From assembly GCA_021323705.1 (NCBI GenBank), contig JAJPKL010000023.1:1-64000 (forward strand): a stretch of 64,000 nt of DNA, in the 5' to 3' direction. This document shows positions 8,038-17,089 of the stretch, one piece after another. The notes under the pieces were generated by a model. That model made no database searches, was not told the origin of the DNA, and was given only the letters and a program-made list of their open reading frames with translations. The position numbers were made by a program, and so were the translations under genes. Origin of the DNA: Nitrososphaerota archaeon. Lineage in GTDB: Archaea; Thermoproteota; Nitrososphaeria; Nitrososphaerales; Nitrosopumilaceae. Numbering within the stretch: the stretch's first letter is position 1; each line of letters begins with the position of its first letter.

Positions 8038-9966
8038 ATGACTCTTGCAGGAATTGAGATTTGTTATCTGGTAAATGAGATAGCCAATAAAACACAGGAT
8101 TACTATGTCAGCAATATTTACGGTATAACACGCAATAGCTTGCTCTTCAAGCTGCATCATCCTGAAAAACCAGACATATTGCTCATGTTTTCCACATTTG
8201 GACTCTGGATTACTGGTATAAAGATAAGCCAGATGGAAGAAAACAGGCTGGTTAAGAGACTCAGAAATGATCTTTTGCGTGCAAAAATCATTGATGTTAA
8301 GCAGATTGGCAGTGAAAGAATAGTCCAGATCACTTTTAGTGGCTTTAATCAAGAATTTGTTCTAATTGGAGAATTTTTTGGCGATGGAAATATCATATTG
8401 TGTAACAAAGACTTGAAGATCTTGTCATTGCTTCACTCAATTGATGTAAGGCATAGAAAACTAGGGATAGGTCTAACATATGTTCCTCCCCCGTCGAGCG
8501 GCTTGAATATATTTCAAGTTACACAAAAAGATCTAGAAGAGATAAGAGCTACATCTACTGCTTCTGTACGATGGATTGGAAGAACTCTGGGTCTGCCCTC
8601 AAAATATGCCGAGGAGATAATGAAAGTTGCTGGCATAGATGGCCAAAGATTAGGTAATGCGTTATCTGATGATGAAGTTTCCTCAATATATCTTGCCATG
8701 AAAGAGGTGGTTGAGAAGGTTGCATGCGGCAAGCATGATGCATACATTGTTCGAGATGATAAAGGTGCGGATGTATATCCTATACCGCTAGGTGATTTTT
8801 CAAAAAGAAATGTTAGCAAGATATCCAGCTTCATGGAAGGTTTGGATTCTCTATTTTCTGAAAATCTTTTGGAACAAGGAAAAACAACGCGTACCGATAC
8901 TGTAAGTCAAAAGATAACAGAGCTTGAACACAAACTTGAGGAGCAAAACAAAGCAATTTCCCTAGTCAAGCAGAGGGCCGAATCCATATCCAAAGTTGCA
9001 AAAGCTCTAATGGATTCTGTATCTATTGGAGTCACCACGATTGACGATTCAAGAATTTTATCACTATTGCAAGGATGCAATTCCTCATTAGTAAGAGAAA
9101 GCGGTGTATTCATGATAGATGTAAATGGAGATAAGATAAAGATCAATCCAGAGGCGTCAATTCAAGCAATAGCTTCAATCTTATTTAATGAATCAAAGCG
9201 GCAACTAAAAGCAATCGATACAATAGAGATGGAAAAAATCAAAACAGAGAAAAATCTGGATGCGTTCAGAAAACAAGCTTCCATAGCACAAAACTCTGTT
9301 GTTTTTGCAATACAAAAAAAGAGGGAATGGTATGAAAGGTATAGATGGTTTTTTACTTCAGATGGCCTTTTGGCAATTGGCGGACGTGATGCATCCTCTA
9401 ATTCTTCAGTAATCAGAAAACACTTGGCTAAAAACGACAAAGTCTTTCATGCTGAGATAGTTGGATCACCATTTTTCATTCTAAAAGATAGTGAAAATGG
9501 CATAGCATCTAGCATAACAGAAGTTGCACAGGCTACAGTATGTTTTAGCCGGGCTTGGAGAGAGGGACTATACGGTCTAAATGCATATTGGGTAGAACCA
9601 GATCAGGTAAAGATGGCTGCACCAACAGGGCAATTTCTTGCAAAAGGTGCGTTTCCAATAGAAGGCACTAGAAATTTTATTCAAGTTTCCAACCTCCAGC
9701 TTGCTGTTGGGTTGTATCAGAAAGGAGAAAATTATGCAATAATGTCCGGCCCTCCCTCTGCAGTAAAAGTTCAATGCTTGTTTTACGTGATCATAGAACC
9801 GTCAGGAATTGATATGACAGAGCTTGCAAAAAAGATAAGATTGGAATTTCTAAAACTTGCAGAGAATCAAGATGTTGTCAAGGCATTTAATATTGATGAT
9901 TTTATACGGGCGCTTCCTGCAGGCGATAGCCACATAGTGGAGTCAGGTATTGGTCAAGGATATTGA
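8038..9966 (+). CDS. rqcH: NFACT/RqcH-type ribosome quality control protein
   Basis: This 642-residue protein belongs to the Rqc2/Tae2/RqcH/FbpA family. The N-terminal NFACT-N domain (about 1-165) opens with MTLAGIEICYLVNEI and later holds LLHSIDVRHRK and TYVPPP. Helix-hairpin-helix and coiled-coil segments follow at about 185-430. The NFACT-R domain starts near residue 428 with REWYERYRWF and IGGRDASSN. A C-terminal domain follows from about 560. Family members bind 60S/50S subunits carrying stalled peptidyl-tRNA and recruit tRNA-Ala for C-terminal tailing; that activity here is inferred. It overlaps the downstream nuclease gene by 4 bases, so the two are translationally coupled. Confidence 0.93.
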   Translation: MTLAGIEICYLVNEIANKTQDYYVSNIYGITRNSLLFKLHHPEKPDILLMFSTFGLWITGIKISQMEENRLVKRLRNDLLRAKIIDVKQIGSERIVQITFSGFNQEFVLIGEFFGDGNIILCNKDLKILSLLHSIDVRHRKLGIGLTYVPPPSSGLNIFQVTQKDLEEIRATSTASVRWIGRTLGLPSKYAEEIMKVAGIDGQRLGNALSDDEVSSIYLAMKEVVEKVACGKHDAYIVRDDKGADVYPIPLGDFSKRNVSKISSFMEGLDSLFSENLLEQGKTTRTDTVSQKITELEHKLEEQNKAISLVKQRAESISKVAKALMDSVSIGVTTIDDSRILSLLQGCNSSLVRESGVFMIDVNGDKIKINPEASIQAIASILFNESKRQLKAIDTIEMEKIKTEKNLDAFRKQASIAQNSVVFAIQKKREWYERYRWFFTSDGLLAIGGRDASSNSSVIRKHLAKNDKVFHAEIVGSPFFILKDSENGIASSITEVAQATVCFSRAWREGLYGLNAYWVEPDQVKMAAPTGQFLAKGAFPIEGTRNFIQVSNLQLAVGLYQKGENYAIMSGPPSAVKVQCLFYVIIEPSGIDMTELAKKIRLEFLKLAENQDVVKAFNIDDFIRALPAGDSHIVESGIGQGY

Positions 9967-10451
9967 GCACACATAAGCCTAGTTTTGTTGTAGATGCAAT
10001 GCTTGGAAATTTGGCAAAGAAGCTACGCCTTCTTGGTTATGATTCCAAGTATGACTCTTCAGTTGAGGATTCAGATTTAATTAAGATCGGCGAGAAACAG
10101 AGAAGAGTTATAGTCACAAAAGATGAAAATCTTTCCAAGAGTGCTGAAAAAACAGGCGTCATGTCAGTTCTAATAAGGGGAAATGACGAGATTGAGCAGA
10201 TTGTTCAGATTGCAAAAAAGATCGGTCTTTCTGATTTTATAATTGATACCAACTCTGCAAGATGTGTAAATTGCAACGGAAAACTTGGATCTATTGATAA
10301 GATAAGAATAATGAACAAGATTCCCTCTGGAATTTATGAAAGGCAAGAGAAATTTTGGATGTGCAATGATTGCAAGAAAATTTATTGGGAAGGAACCCAT
10401 TTTGAAAAACTTCAAGAGTTTGTACAAAAATTAAATCAGAGACTGAAATGA
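9963..10451 (+). CDS. Mut7-C RNase domain protein (PIN-like, zinc ribbon)
   Basis: This 162-residue protein starts at TTG 9963, inside the rqcH stop (TTGA overlap). The N-terminal part (about 8-90) is a PIN-like Mut7-C domain with acidic residues Asp11 (FVVDAMLG), Asp36/Asp38 and Asp54 (VTKDENL) in the expected order. The C-terminal part is a zinc ribbon with Cys101/Cys104 and Cys134/Cys137, followed by the family's YWEGTHF motif. The fold predicts a metal-dependent ribonuclease. Sitting between rqcH and an AMMECR1 gene, with 4-base overlaps on both sides, it is likely made in step with them, which hints at RNA cleavage linked to stalled translation (inference). Confidence 0.85.
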   Translation: MSTHKPSFVVDAMLGNLAKKLRLLGYDSKYDSSVEDSDLIKIGEKQRRVIVTKDENLSKSAEKTGVMSVLIRGNDEIEQIVQIAKKIGLSDFIIDTNSARCVNCNGKLGSIDKIRIMNKIPSGIYERQEKFWMCNDCKKIYWEGTHFEKLQEFVQKLNQRLK

Positions 10452-11050
10452 ATTCCATTTCTGATTATGACGGCCATACCCTTGTAAAAACTGCCAGAAC
10501 CGCTGTTACAGAATATCTTAAAACTGGAATAAAGATATCACTTCCGGATGAATTTAGAACGAAATTTTCTTTTAACTCAGGAGTATTTGTAACACTAAGC
10601 AAAGGCGAAGAGCTTAGAGGATGCATTGGATTTCCTACTCCAGACAGAAAGTTGTACCAATCTCTTCTAGATGCGGCAATAGCATCAGCTACAGAAGATC
10701 CCAGATTCCTACCCGTATCATATGACGAATTAAACAAGGTTTCCTTTGAAGTAACTGTTTTGACCCCACCAGAGGTGATAAAAGTGCAAAACCCTTCTGA
10801 ATATCCGTCTAGAATTAAAGTTGGAAGAGATGGCCTTATTGTGAAATGGGAGTTTGGTTCAGGACTTTTGCTTCCCCAAGTTCCTGTAGAATATGGATGG
10901 AATGAGGAAGAGTTTCTTGCCCATACCTGTCAGAAGGCAGGAGCGCCCAAAGACCACTGGAGACAGAAAAGTACCATGATCTTAAGATTTGAGGGAATCG
11001 TTTTCAAAGAAACAAAGCCAGAAGGATCTATAATTCGCGTCAGTTTATAG
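10448..11050 (+). CDS. AMMECR1 domain protein
   Basis: This 200-residue protein covers the whole AMMECR1 domain. The invariant LRGCIG sits at residues 56-61 and is followed by SATEDPRFLPV and SFEVTVLTPPE, all family hallmarks. The domain is found in all three kingdoms, often beside or fused to Memo, but its biochemical role is not settled. It starts at ATG 10448, overlapping the Mut7-C stop (ATGA), and is the third gene of the rqcH operon. It converges with the aconitase X small subunit, overlapping by 6 bases. Confidence 0.92.
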   Translation: MNSISDYDGHTLVKTARTAVTEYLKTGIKISLPDEFRTKFSFNSGVFVTLSKGEELRGCIGFPTPDRKLYQSLLDAAIASATEDPRFLPVSYDELNKVSFEVTVLTPPEVIKVQNPSEYPSRIKVGRDGLIVKWEFGSGLLLPQVPVEYGWNEEEFLAHTCQKAGAPKDHWRQKSTMILRFEGIVFKETKPEGSIIRVSL

Positions 11051-11428
11051 AATTTTTCCCTCTATTGCATCAATTAGAATTTCTTGACCATCTTTTAGTG
11101 ATTCATAGTCTTTTTTTTCTGCCACTACTAGCGGAATATTTGAAATTGCGCATCCTGATGCAGTAGTAATGTCTGCATGCAGGCATACCATTGCAAGCGG
11201 TGCAGATTTGTTATATTTTAGAGAGTAAATGGTATAAGCACCAACACTGCTTCCCACACCGTTTGGAAAAACAAGAATCTTGTCTCCTATGAATTTGCCA
11301 AAAAGATCGTGTTTTTCATCCCTTACCCTACCTGTCTTTTTATCAATGCCACCAAGAAAATTCACTGGTTTTTGTGCACAGAGTACAGTACCTTTAACTT
11401 TGCCACGCACAATCACTTTTACATTCAT
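11045..11428 (-). CDS. Aconitase X swivel subunit (mevalonate 5-phosphate dehydratase, small)
   Basis: This 127-residue protein is a DUF126/aconitase X swivel domain, with the GKVKGTVLC start, a central LFGKFIGDKILVFP motif and GSSVGAYTIY. In archaea with the modified mevalonate pathway the two aconitase X subunits form mevalonate 5-phosphate dehydratase, which makes trans-anhydromevalonate 5-phosphate for isoprenoid lipids. It overlaps the large subunit gene by 4 bases, supporting a 1:1 complex. The assignment follows the family and the pairing. Confidence 0.9.
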   Translation of the reverse strand: MNVKVIVRGKVKGTVLCAQKPVNFLGGIDKKTGRVRDEKHDLFGKFIGDKILVFPNGVGSSVGAYTIYSLKYNKSAPLAMVCLHADITTASGCAISNIPLVVAEKKDYESLKDGQEILIDAIEGKIL

Positions 11429-12579
11429 TTTGTTTCCTCCTCAATAATTTTGTGCAAGCTTTTCAGATTAACACCCACTCCGTTTGATGTTCTCAGATAG
11501 TATGCTCCTTTGACACTATTTGTGATAACAGCATCAACATCATGCTTGTCTACAAGTGGGGTTAGACACGTACAACAATCATACAATATTTCTCCACCTG
11601 CTCCGCCAAGCTCTTTGTCATAACCCAAGGTTCTAATTTGACCCTGTATTGCCCGGGGACAGAAGATCATGCAACGTTTTTTAAATGATCTTCCTTTTAG
11701 CTTTGCAACCAGATCTGATATCTCTTCAAGCCCAAGTTGTGGACTGCCAAGTGTGATAATGTCACCAGACTCTGATGTATTCAGTTCGTCTTTGACCTTT
11801 GTCATCTCGGTATAATCAAAATCTATCTTTTCACCTTCTCCCTCACCAAGAGTGAACATTCCGCAACTTCCAGACGTGCCCATCCCAGCACATAGCGACT
11901 TGCAGCTGCGTTTATCAAGCCCTTTGGTTCCAGATATGGCAACTGAGCTTTCCGCCTCTTTTCCTGCAAAATATCCTAGCAGCCCGTACGTGAGTTCATC
12001 CACTGGCTCAGTTTTCATCCTAATGGTAAGCTTTGGATTTCTATTTTCTTCATCCCTTAGGTCAGAATGTGGGCTCTTGCCTGTAAGCGCACTGGCAAGA
12101 GCACTGAAAGCACTTTCTTTGTTAGTTTTTAGCGAAGAGATTGAATTTGCATAGATTGCTGCGTTGCTTTCTGCAAAGGAAACTTGAGTTCCCTTTTTTG
12201 GGAGTTCAAAGATCTCATATGGAATACATGAAAAGGATGGAATTACTCCCATCTTCTCATATGATTGCCTGATGCTTTGCTGTTTTGTTATAAACTCTTC
12301 ATCAAGATTAAACTTTGAAACAGTATCAGAATCAAATCCCATAGGGTTTACAGTAGTTTTTATCTTAAATTTTGCATCTTTACTAAGATGTGAAAGAAAT
12401 TCTTGGCCTGCATCTCCTATGGTATTGTAGTTTACTCCAGAAAGATGTGCCCATTCCACTGGGATTAGTTTGTCAGCCCCAGTGGCTTTTCCTATTGCTA
12501 CAAGTATTCTGTATGCAAGTGCGAGGGTCTCGCCGTGTTTTCCGTCAAGTGCAGCCTCTTCTTCTTTTGTTAGTTCCAA
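11425..12579 (-). CDS. Aconitase X catalytic subunit (mevalonate 5-phosphate dehydratase, large)
   Basis: This 384-residue protein is the aconitase X catalytic domain. It starts with the family's LTKEEEAALDGKHGE and has VEWAHLSGVNY near residue 40. Conserved cysteines that could bind the Fe-S cluster occur in the middle (CKSLCAG and SGSCGM segments) and in the CCTCLTPL segment near residue 335. With the swivel subunit just downstream it would dehydrate (R)-mevalonate 5-phosphate in archaeal membrane lipid synthesis. It diverges from nth with only about 54 bases between the starts. Confidence 0.92.
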   Translation of the reverse strand: MELTKEEEAALDGKHGETLALAYRILVAIGKATGADKLIPVEWAHLSGVNYNTIGDAGQEFLSHLSKDAKFKIKTTVNPMGFDSDTVSKFNLDEEFITKQQSIRQSYEKMGVIPSFSCIPYEIFELPKKGTQVSFAESNAAIYANSISSLKTNKESAFSALASALTGKSPHSDLRDEENRNPKLTIRMKTEPVDELTYGLLGYFAGKEAESSVAISGTKGLDKRSCKSLCAGMGTSGSCGMFTLGEGEGEKIDFDYTEMTKVKDELNTSESGDIITLGSPQLGLEEISDLVAKLKGRSFKKRCMIFCPRAIQGQIRTLGYDKELGGAGGEILYDCCTCLTPLVDKHDVDAVITNSVKGAYYLRTSNGVGVNLKSLHKIIEEETK

Positions 12580-12633
12580 TGTTACGTCTTTGTTATAACA
12601 GATATAATACTTGTTTGATTAATACGGCATCAG

Positions 12634-13293
12634 TTGGACAAGATAAAAAAGATTCTAGATGGGATGTTGAGAACAATGAATACGGTCAAGCCCCCCAGAA
12701 TGACTGCGTTACGTGAATTGCGCGAAGCTGAAAATGGAAGTCCTTTGAGCATTCTCATTGGCACCATACTTTCTGCACGAACAAGAGATGAAAACACATC
12801 TGCCGTAGTCAGGAAGCTGTTTACACGATACAAGACCGCACGTGCGTTGGCAAGAGCCAAAGTTTCAGATGTAGAAAAGATCATCAAATCTACGGGGTTT
12901 TATCATGTAAAGGCAAGGCGCATAATCAAAGTAGCTGCAATAATTGATTCAAAGTATTCTGGCAAGGTACCCCAAACGCTGGACAAGCTAATCGAACTGC
13001 CAGGAGTAGGAAGAAAGACTGCAAACTGTGTTCTAGTTTACGCGTTTGACAAACCTGCCATACCTGTCGATACTCACGTGCATAGAATTTCAAACAGGCT
13101 AGGGCTAGTTCAAACAAAGACTCCTGAGGATACAGAGGTGGAGCTTATGAAAAAAATACCAAGAGAACACTGGGTCCGGATAAACGATATTTTTGTTATG
13201 TATGGTCAAAATATATGCAAACCAATATCTCCAATGTGTAAAGTGTGTCAGATAAAGAAAGAGTGCGGCTACTACAAGACTATCTCTTCTTAG
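12634..13293 (+). CDS. nth: Endonuclease III (DNA glycosylase/AP lyase)
   Basis: This 219-residue HhH-GPD glycosylase starts at TTG 12634 and excises oxidised pyrimidines. The helix-hairpin-helix reads LPGVGRKTA with the catalytic lysine near residue 124, and the catalytic aspartate lies in PVDTHVHR near 145. Four C-terminal cysteines (195, 202, 205, 211; spacing C-x6-C-x2-C-x5-C) bind the [4Fe-4S] cluster of Nth. All key residues are present. It overlaps the convergent exported protein gene by 14 bases. Confidence 0.95.
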   Translation: MDKIKKILDGMLRTMNTVKPPRMTALRELREAENGSPLSILIGTILSARTRDENTSAVVRKLFTRYKTARALARAKVSDVEKIIKSTGFYHVKARRIIKVAAIIDSKYSGKVPQTLDKLIELPGVGRKTANCVLVYAFDKPAIPVDTHVHRISNRLGLVQTKTPEDTEVELMKKIPREHWVRINDIFVMYGQNICKPISPMCKVCQIKKECGYYKTISS

Positions 13294-13963
13294 TCTTTAT
13301 CAAAACCCCTATCAAGGCACCAGTCACAGCAACTGCAATAAACGGCATGTAAAAAATTGGATTTGCTGCAGGATCGCCTGAGACAATATTTATTGAAACA
13401 CTTCCAGAGGAGGTAGTCGGAGGATCAGAAGAAGAATCCAAGCCAGCCACCTCTACATCTCTTACTGTAAATCCTGCCACATCTAGGTTGTCAACAAGTA
13501 CTTTCTGACCAATTGTTGATGAGAGCCCACCGTTACTAGAGTGTTGTACTGTGACAATCTGGCCCGGACTCCAACCTCCAGATTTTTCTTCATGAATCAA
13601 AAAGTATCCATCTTCTGGAGTGTTCACGGCTAGCCACAACTTATGATCTGGTGGACTACCCATCCCAACTTCGATGAATTTTGCTTCTTTTGGATCCTCA
13701 TATAGTCTGATTATTGCACTTCCATTTGGATTTGAATATGTAAGTTTATTTTCCATAGTAAGTTGCCAATTGGTAACGTGTTCATGGGGCAGTTTGATGA
13801 TGGTAGCGTTGTCTCTTACAACATTAAATGCATTGAAAGGAATCTCCACTGTATCATAATGCACCGATTTATTCATAGTGGATTGTTGAGCATATACAGG
13901 TAAAAGTGGAGTCATTAGTAAAAGCACGAGTATTATACTTCGCACAAGATGAGCTGGGGCCAT
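13280..13963 (-). CDS. Exported single-pass membrane protein
   Basis: This 227-residue protein has a signal peptide (residues 1-25, cut after VYA-Q predicted) and a C-terminal membrane helix (about 200-222) followed by KTKKR on the cytoplasmic side. The extracellular part is beta-rich without clear motifs, ending in a Ser/Thr/Pro linker. This is the common type of C-terminally anchored thaumarchaeal surface protein; I do not recognise a family. It lies 12 bases downstream of sat on the same strand and may be read from the same message. Confidence 0.75.
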   Translation of the reverse strand: MAPAHLVRSIILVLLLMTPLLPVYAQQSTMNKSVHYDTVEIPFNAFNVVRDNATIIKLPHEHVTNWQLTMENKLTYSNPNGSAIIRLYEDPKEAKFIEVGMGSPPDHKLWLAVNTPEDGYFLIHEEKSGGWSPGQIVTVQHSSNGGLSSTIGQKVLVDNLDVAGFTVRDVEVAGLDSSSDPPTTSSGSVSINIVSGDPAANPIFYMPFIAVAVTGALIGVLIKTKKR

Positions 13964-13975
13964 TTCAATAAAAAT

Positions 13976-15106
13976 CTAGTCTACAAACGGATTATCATAG
14001 TTCATAAGGATCTTGAATACCTCAGGCCTAATCATGTATTCTGAGGGGCTTTGTTTTTCAAGAATCATTGTCCTAAGTTTGGTACCGCTAAGTTGTTCCT
14101 GAAATTCTTGCCCATGTGGACAATTTCTTTCACTTGCAAAGGAGAGGCATTTTCTACAGTAAAAGAATGCCGGATAGAATATGGGCTCAATTCCAATATC
14201 AGGATAATCGTCAAATATACGCTGGGAAGCAAAGGGATCATAATAGCTCCCTACACCAGCATGGTCTCTGCCAATTATGATATTAGTGCATCCAAAATTC
14301 TTTCGCATGATAGAATGGTGTATGGCTTCCTTTGGGCCGGCATATCTCATCTCTGTATGCAAGGTGGCAAGATTACATCTGTTCTGCGGATAATAATGTT
14401 TGATGAGAGTTTCATAAGCCGAGACTATAACCTCATCCTTGTAATCGCCTGATTTTTTCTTCCCTATCAGAGGATTGACGAAAAGTCCATCATGAGTGTT
14501 AAGCGATGCTTTTTGAAGCATTTCGTGAGCAACATGTGGCACGTTCCTGGTCTGAAAACCTACTATTGTCTTCCATCCAGCCTTCTCAAACATCTCTCTA
14601 GTCTCTCTTGGTGTCTTTCTGTATCTTCGAATCGGCGTTTCATCAGGCCTTTTGATATAGTCAATCTTGCCTCCAACCAAAAATTCATTCATGGACATAG
14701 TTTTTGCTACTCCTGGATGTTTCTCGTCATTTGTACCGTAAACTCCCTTTGCTGTTAGGCTCTTATCAAAAGTATAAACTTCTTCTACATGCAGAACTGC
14801 AAAATTTGTACCGTTAACACTTAGACCAACATCTTTTGCATCTTTCATTTTTGTAGCAGTTTCTTTGTCAACATCTAACACTATTGGGATTGTCCAAGGA
14901 AGGTCATTTGCCAGCCTTCCTTTTTTTATCACATTATCAAAATCTGCTTTTAGTAGAAATCCTTCAAGCGGACTAAATATACCATCAGCTATATTTTCAA
15001 TGTCATTTGCCAGGTCTGCATTGACTTGTACTGAAAAGAGATTGTTTTGGCTTTTATTTGTAATTCGGTTTACTAGTTTACCGCCATGTGGTTGTGCAGG
15101 GCCCAT
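13976..15106 (-). CDS. sat: Sulfate adenylyltransferase (ATP sulfurylase)
   Basis: This 376-residue homo-oligomeric ATP sulfurylase makes adenylyl sulfate from sulfate and ATP. It has the [11 protein letters not shown] active-site motif near residue 185 and GRDHAGVG near 280, with conserved MRYAGPKEA just before. [18 protein letters not shown] segment near residue 315 supplies cysteines like those of the zinc-binding site in archaeal and sulfur-oxidiser enzymes. With cysH just upstream on the same strand (20 bases), the context is assimilatory sulfate reduction. Confidence 0.95.
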   Translation of the reverse strand: MGPAQPHGGKLVNRITNKSQNNLFSVQVNADLANDIENIADGIFSPLEGFLLKADFDNVIKKGRLANDLPWTIPIVLDVDKETATKMKDAKDVGLSVNGTNFAVLHVEEVYTFDKSLTAKGVYGTNDEKHPGVAKTMSMNEFLVGGKIDYIKRPDETPIRRYRKTPRETREMFEKAGWKTIVGFQTRNVPHVAHEMLQKASLNTHDGLFVNPLIGKKKSGDYKDEVIVSAYETLIKHYYPQNRCNLATLHTEMRYAGPKEAIHHSIMRKNFGCTNIIIGRDHAGVGSYYDPFASQRIFDDYPDIGIEPIFYPAFFYCRKCLSFASERNCPHGQEFQEQLSGTKLRTMILEKQSPSEYMIRPEVFKILMNYDNPFVD

Positions 15107-15126
15107 ATCATTTACCTAGTATAATA

Positions 15127-15846
15127 TTATTTTCCATGATCCGCGTGCAATCCGCATTCTTTTTGTGGATCTGTTTCCCACCACCATCGGCCTGCTCTCA
15201 ATGGTTCTCCTGGTTTGATTGCACGTGTACAAGGTTCGCATCCTATGCTGGGATATCCCTTATCATGGAGTTTGTTGTAAGGTACATTATTTTTTTTGAT
15301 GTAGTCCCAAGTTTGGTCCCATGTCCATTCAATTATTGGATTTACCTTAACAATGCCATTATGTTGTGGATCAATCTCAATTTTTTGTGAGTTGGACCTG
15401 ACTTCTGTCTGATCAGCCCTTAGGCCAGTAATCCAACCGTCAAGGGTTGAAAGCATTTTCTTGAGTGGATGAACTTTTCTAATACCACAACATAATTTAC
15501 GATTTCCTATGCTTTGATAAAATAGGTTCATTCCATTTATACGAACCATTTGTTCAACTTCATTTGAATCGGGAAACATCACTTCGATGTTTGTGTTGTA
15601 CTTGTTTCTTATTTCGTCCATAACGTCATATGTTTCTTGATTTAATCGTCCCGTATCAAGCGTAAAGATCCTAGATTTTGGGTTTATCTTCATCATCATA
15701 TCAATTACAACAACATCTTCTGCTCCAAAGCTTGATGCCAACGCTAGTCTTGGATGAAGAGAAACTATTGCCCACTTGAGAATTTCTTGTGGGGTCGTTA
15801 GTTTTTTGTTTAGCTGCTGTATCTGCTCAGCAGTAAAGCTATGCAT
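15127..15846 (-). CDS. cysH: Adenylyl-sulfate (APS) reductase, assimilatory
   Basis: This 239-residue PAPS/APS reductase family protein makes sulfite from the product of Sat. A paired-cysteine motif (CCGIRK, near residue 119) and GCEPCTRA near 202 together form the [4Fe-4S] site that marks APS-preferring enzymes. The C-terminal ECGLH (about 230) carries the catalytic cysteine. A TATAATTATT box lies about 28 bases before the ATG, so transcription is probably leaderless; it diverges from the ThiI-like gene. Confidence 0.93.
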   Translation of the reverse strand: MHSFTAEQIQQLNKKLTTPQEILKWAIVSLHPRLALASSFGAEDVVVIDMMMKINPKSRIFTLDTGRLNQETYDVMDEIRNKYNTNIEVMFPDSNEVEQMVRINGMNLFYQSIGNRKLCCGIRKVHPLKKMLSTLDGWITGLRADQTEVRSNSQKIEIDPQHNGIVKVNPIIEWTWDQTWDYIKKNNVPYNKLHDKGYPSIGCEPCTRAIKPGEPLRAGRWWWETDPQKECGLHADHGK

Positions 15847-15903
15847 GAGAAAAAGCGTCAGTTTTGGTCATATAATTATTTAGGTTGATTTTCCATCCTA
15901 GAA

Positions 15904-15911
15904 TTATAAAT
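15904..15911 (+). promoter_or_regulatory. TATA box deciding the start of the ThiI-like gene
   Basis: TTATAAAT is centred about 27 bases before ATG 15934 and overlaps the earlier ATG at 15910. Archaeal TATA boxes sit about 26 bases before the transcript start, so the upstream ATG cannot be in the mRNA and 15934 is the likely leaderless start. Confidence 0.6.
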
Positions 15912-15933
15912 GAGTCAAAACATTGAAAACAAA

Positions 15934-17058
15934 ATGAGCGAGAAAACTGTACTAATTGTATTTCCTTCTGTTTTCTCCCTAAACAAGATGGACGATTTGG
16001 AAGAAAGTATCACACGTATTCTGAAAATCAAAAAACATGGTTTTGTTCACATACGAAAGAATGAATCTTTGATAGTGATAGAAACAGCTGATCCCGTTCT
16101 TGTTTCTTCTACAATTGGTTCATTATTTGGGGTTGACCGCATAGCTATTGCAAAAGAAGTTGTGAATCAATTTGAGATGGTGCTTACTACAATTGTGAAC
16201 ACTAGCATGAGTTTGTTATTAAATGGAGATAAATTTTACATCAAGGTTGAAGGAAATTCTCCAGATTATTTGCCAAAAGATTTGGAAGTTACAGCAACTG
16301 CAAATTTAATTGAAAAGTCCACAGACCTTGGAATAAAAGTAGGTTCGGAAGTAAATCATAACAGATTACTATACACTTATCTTACTAAAACTCATGCTTA
16401 CATTTGCATTTTTGTAGATAGAGGGCTTGGAGGCATCCCATACAATTCCCAGAGAGAGTCCATCCTTTGTTGTATGTTTGACGAATTATCTGCAATAGCA
16501 TGTTTACAAAGTATCAAAATGGGTTTTGATGCAAAAATAGTGATAGGATATTCAAATGATGCGGATCTTCTCAAGATGGCAAAAATGGTAAACAGGATAT
16601 TGTTATCAATAGTTCATGAAAAAATTACACTTTATTTCTGTAAAGTACACAAGACTCAAGATTTGCTAATGAAAACTCTGCTAACTACTTACCTTGCATC
16701 ATCCATTGCCAAATCTAAGAAAATCAAACATGTTGCATTACCAATTCTGCCTTTTGTGCTACCAGTCTGGTTTGTAGAAGATAATATCCAAGCGATTTTT
16801 GAGAACGGCCTAACACCCTGGCTTCCACTTTCTGGCATGGATGCTAGCATTATTGAAAACTCTAAACAGTTGGGATTGGAGAGATATCTTACAAATCTAG
16901 AGAGTTTGTGTAAATTGAAATTTGTCAAAAAAAATATCTCAAAAAAGAAAATTCGAAATGAGGTAGCTAGAACACTGAAAAGTTTCAAGTCGATCTCTGT
17001 CACAGTAGGTCCAAAAAGCGTATACGACATTATTGATTCTCTGAGAACCAATCATTGA
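15934..17058 (+). CDS. ThiI-like THUMP protein with a lost PP-loop
   Basis: From ATG 15934 this gives 374 residues (382 from the ATG at 15910, which overlaps the TATA box). The order of segments resembles ThiI, the tRNA 4-thiouridine synthase: an N-terminal ferredoxin-like region, a THUMP-like region (about 70-165), a RGLGGIP linker near 171-177 (382-residue numbering), then a Rossmann-like domain. In ThiI this domain begins with the ATP-binding SGGxDS loop; here the matching place (about 187-195) reads CCMFDELSA, with no PP-loop glycines. The protein probably binds RNA but cannot adenylate it in the usual way. It lies beside the sulfur genes cysH and sat. Family placement is from pattern, so moderately sure. 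Confidence 0.6.
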   Translation: MSEKTVLIVFPSVFSLNKMDDLEESITRILKIKKHGFVHIRKNESLIVIETADPVLVSSTIGSLFGVDRIAIAKEVVNQFEMVLTTIVNTSMSLLLNGDKFYIKVEGNSPDYLPKDLEVTATANLIEKSTDLGIKVGSEVNHNRLLYTYLTKTHAYICIFVDRGLGGIPYNSQRESILCCMFDELSAIACLQSIKMGFDAKIVIGYSNDADLLKMAKMVNRILLSIVHEKITLYFCKVHKTQDLLMKTLLTTYLASSIAKSKKIKHVALPILPFVLPVWFVEDNIQAIFENGLTPWLPLSGMDASIIENSKQLGLERYLTNLESLCKLKFVKKNISKKKIRNEVARTLKSFKSISVTVGPKSVYDIIDSLRTNH

Positions 17059-17089
17059 GAATTTAAGTGGGAATAATCTAGTCGCATCC

